Positions 61,758 through 64,000 of a stretch of DNA of 64,000 bases are shown here, one piece after another. How positions within the stretch are numbered: the stretch's first letter is position 1; each line of letters begins with the position of its first letter. Both the position numbers and the translations under genes were made by a program. The stretch comes from Verrucomicrobiota bacterium (lineage in GTDB: Bacteria > Verrucomicrobiota > Verrucomicrobiia > Opitutales > Opitutaceae), in assembly GCA_019510185.1 (NCBI GenBank), contig JAEKKV010000014.1:1-64000 (forward strand), in the 5' to 3' direction. Below the pieces are notes generated by a model. The model was given only the letters and a program-made list of their open reading frames with translations, ran no database searches and was not told where the DNA came from.

Positions 61758-63206
61758 TCAGGCCTTCGACGCCTGCTGCCTGAGCGCGAACAGGTACTTG
61801 TCGATCTTGTTGGACGTGATGACGCCGTAATTGATCGTGCCCAGCCAGCCCGACATGATGATGCCCACGCTGCCGGCGTGAAAAAGGCCGGGGAGTTTTT
61901 CGGAAAGATTCATCGAAACGGGCAGGCCTTCAAACTTGGTGCCGAAGGACGTGCCGTTGGTGTGGGTCGTGTAGCGTTCGATGGTCCTCGGCGTGGCGGC
62001 CTCCTTCCAGTCGATCTTCGCGCGCACGTCGGGAATGTATTTTTCCAGCGCCACGAGCGACTCCTCGATCAGACGTTCCTTGTGCTTTTCGTAGTCGGCC
62101 TCGGAAAGGGCGTTCCAGTCGGGATACTTGCCGTTGAGCGAGGCGACCACCGTGTAGCGATGCGTGCCGGGGCGGGTCTCGGGATAATACACCGAGAACG
62201 TGCGGCTGGTCGTATGTAAGGACGTGAGTTCCTGCGGGCTGTATTTGGGAGCGTCGGAGGTAAAAACGAGATCGCCGATGTGCGGGATGCTTTCGCCTTT
62301 GCGAATGCCAAAATACACCTGGCAGGAGCTGGAGTTGATGCGCACCGCCCGCGCCTGCTCGACGAAATCAGCGGGAAAATTTTCCTCTCCGGCGAGACGG
62401 AAGATCGTGTTCTTGATGTTGGCGTTGGAGAGAACGGCCTTGGCGCGGATGACGCGACCGCTTTTCGCGACGATGCCGCAGGCGACCTTCCGTCCGTCGC
62501 GCTCCTCGACGAGGATGCGATCGACCAGGACTTTTTTGCGCAGCTCGACGCCGTTTTTCTGAAGCTCGGCGACCATCTTGGCGATGAGCAGGTCGGAGCC
62601 GCCTTGGAAGGTGAACACGCCGGCGCCCATGAAATTGGAGAACACGATGCCGAAGGTGATCGCCGGATCGTCAAAGGTGGAACCGTTGGCGTAGGAAATC
62701 GGCTCCATCAACAGGCGGTGCACGTCGTCGCGGCCGGGGAAGAATCGCTCGAACATCTGCCCCGTGGTCTCGGAGTTGCTGTCGTAGTAATTCATCGCCC
62801 GCAGATAATCGTAGAACGCCTCGACTTGGTCGCGCGGCAGCTTGAATTGCTCGACGAGCACGCGGGTGTAGTCCTCGCGGGTGAACGTGGTCCACACGTC
62901 CATCTGCGGATTGACGAAGCGAACGTCCTTCAGCTGGTGGATGGAGTCGGCGATTTCCTTCGTCCAATAGCGGCGGCAGCTCTTGATCATGCCGCTGGGA
63001 AAACCGTGGAGGGAGATGTCGAAGATGTGGCCGCCCTTGCGCGTGAACCAGGTGGCGAGGCCGCCATATTGATAGTGATGCTCGAGCAGCAGCACCCGAT
63101 GCCCCGCTTTCGCGAGGACGTTGGCGCCAGTCAGTCCGCCGAGACCGCTGCCGATCACGATAACATCATACTCGTCGGCAACCCCTTTGAGCCAGTCGTA
63201 AGCCAT
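61758..63206 (-). CDS. FAD-dependent phytoene-desaturase/RetSat-like oxidoreductase
   Basis: 482 residues. FAD-binding N-terminus [20 protein letters not shown] (GxGxxG...GA), then [20 protein letters not shown], which is the CrtI/CrtISO/retinol-saturase pattern, and a C-terminal flavin site in [20 protein letters not shown] and [15 protein letters not shown]. The middle domain has [18 protein letters not shown]. Members saturate or isomerise polyene bonds (carotenoids, retinol) or oxidise other lipids; the substrate is not known here. It stands 61 bp from the transporter gene and on the same strand. Confidence 0.85.
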   Translation of the reverse strand: MAYDWLKGVADEYDVIVIGSGLGGLTGANVLAKAGHRVLLLEHHYQYGGLATWFTRKGGHIFDISLHGFPSGMIKSCRRYWTKEIADSIHQLKDVRFVNPQMDVWTTFTREDYTRVLVEQFKLPRDQVEAFYDYLRAMNYYDSNSETTGQMFERFFPGRDDVHRLLMEPISYANGSTFDDPAITFGIVFSNFMGAGVFTFQGGSDLLIAKMVAELQKNGVELRKKVLVDRILVEERDGRKVACGIVAKSGRVIRAKAVLSNANIKNTIFRLAGEENFPADFVEQARAVRINSSSCQVYFGIRKGESIPHIGDLVFTSDAPKYSPQELTSLHTTSRTFSVYYPETRPGTHRYTVVASLNGKYPDWNALSEADYEKHKERLIEESLVALEKYIPDVRAKIDWKEAATPRTIERYTTHTNGTSFGTKFEGLPVSMNLSEKLPGLFHAGSVGIIMSGWLGTINYGVITSNKIDKYLFALRQQASKA

Positions 63207-63267
63207 GGAACGGCCGAGTGAAGGCGCGTTCCGCCCGGGTGCAAGGGGTTTTGCGCGACGACCTCGT

Positions 63268-64000
63268 CTAGCCCATCAGCGTGATCACGATGCCCGCGAT
63301 GATGCCGATGACGGCCGGCAGCTTGTGCCGTCCGTTTTGTTCGCCAAAAAGCAGCACCCCGCCGGCAAACGCCACCAGCGTGCTGCCGCGCCGAAAGCTC
63401 GACACCAGCGACACCAACGCGTCGGGCGCGCGCAAGGCGTCGAAATAAAGGAAATCGGCGACCAACAGCGCCAGTGAGATCAGTACGATGCTCCAACGCC
63501 AGTGAAACACGTTGCGCGGCCACCAGCGCAGCTTCCAGCCGACCGCCAGCGGCAGAAACAGCAGCGCGAGGTAAATCGAAAACCAGCACTGCACCGTCGC
63601 TGCGGTAAAACCCGAGCGCCCGAGGAGAAATTTATCGTAAAGCCCGCTCACCGCGCCGATCAGCGTGCCGGCGACCAGAAAACCAATCCACTTGTCCCGA
63701 TGAAAATGAATGCCCTCGCGCCGACCGGCGAACGACAGGCCGGCGAAGGCCGCCAGCGTGATGAGGACGCCCGTGATCTCCAGCGGCGAAGGACGTTCTC
63801 CGAGGACGAGCAACGCGCCAAACAACGTCCACATCGGCCCGGTCGCCCGAATGGGTGCGGCGATGGACACGGGCAGCTGCTTCACCGCGAAATAGCTGCA
63901 CACCCACGAGGCCGCCACGATGGCGGACTTGAGCAGCAGTTGAAGATGTTGCACCGGCGTGAGCGGCTCGACTTGCAAGGCCGTCGGCAGCCCGCCCGGC
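63268..64000 (-). CDS. EamA/DMT-family transporter (5' end outside window)
   Basis: The frame stays open to the right edge (244 codons visible to the stop at 63268), so the start and probably the first one or two helices are missing; the TTG that could start it at 63978 is not convincing. About eight hydrophobic helices remain in two EamA halves: [22 protein letters not shown] with the first repeat motif, and [20 protein letters not shown] with [20 protein letters not shown] in the second. Drug/metabolite transporter superfamily; could export or import small metabolites. Located upstream of the flavoprotein on the same strand. Confidence 0.85.
   Translation of the reverse strand, partial: PGGLPTALQVEPLTPVQHLQLLLKSAIVAASWVCSYFAVKQLPVSIAAPIRATGPMWTLFGALLVLGERPSPLEITGVLITLAAFAGLSFAGRREGIHFHRDKWIGFLVAGTLIGAVSGLYDKFLLGRSGFTAATVQCWFSIYLALLFLPLAVGWKLRWWPRNVFHWRWSIVLISLALLVADFLYFDALRAPDALVSLVSSFRRGSTLVAFAGGVLLFGEQNGRHKLPAVIGIIAGIVITLMG

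Noticed and set aside
1..64000. rRNA, tRNA, insertion sequence, transposase or phage genes
   Set aside because: None seen on reading both strands; the duplicated blocks have no transposase or terminal inverted repeats.

Overview
The window looks like a chromosomal segment of a high-GC bacterium of the Verrucomicrobiota, most likely class Opitutae (Opitutaceae-like). The pointers are a very large prepilin-like protein of the Verru_Chthon cassette A type, secreted beta-strand-repeat proteins ending in PEP-CTERM exosortase signals, a propeller-type sensor kinase, and many secreted or sugar-related enzymes. This placement is inferred from gene content only. I saw no rRNA, tRNA, insertion sequence, phage or CRISPR array.

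Layout. 1-6051 (minus): a secreted GH43 glycosidase cut by the left edge, a secreted unknown protein, the giant prepilin-like protein and a small unknown gene. 6082-14971: two related PEP-CTERM beta-strand-repeat genes flanking a two-component system. The two genes share blocks inside, upstream (with an identical 22-bp palindrome) and downstream (including a decayed copy of the small unknown gene), so they look like a partly eroded segmental duplication. Behind the second copy lies an array of 21-bp repeats with no convincing gene. 15153-19922 (minus): a compact glucuronate operon uxuB-uxuA-exuT-uxaC. 20004-22333: a CHAD-domain gene and, divergently, inositol-phosphate synthase. 22352-31873 (minus): a nine-gene glycan operon (two epimerases, an MDR dehydrogenase, a Gfo/Idh/MocA oxidoreductase, four glycosyltransferases, a methyltransferase) in which almost every junction overlaps by a few bases.

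32114-38969: DUF1003, OsmC and DJ-1/PfpI stress-type genes, transketolase, a PAS-kinase/response-regulator pair and an SDR. 39254-41715: Ku and a two-domain LigD, a bacterial end-joining pair. 41732-46772: M50 protease, HrpB helicase, secreted esterase-like hydrolase. 46884-51866: BipA, an M48 protease fused to a pseudopilin-like tail, and the sulfite reductase haem subunit, with clear terminators. 52025-58413: GH36 alpha-galactosidase, a spermidine-synthase-like protein, PurH and a UreH-like membrane protein. 58413-60892: fabZ, fabI, oleA and oleB in one direction, a fatty-acid/long-chain olefin module lacking oleC and oleD here. 60993-64000: an unknown protein, a RetSat/phytoene-desaturase-like flavoprotein and an EamA-type transporter cut by the right edge.

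Taken together the segment suits a free-living or host-associated saccharolytic bacterium that takes apart plant-type glycans (GH43, GH36, glucuronate pathway), builds its own surface glycans and exosortase-anchored proteins, and keeps ordinary housekeeping genes between these modules.
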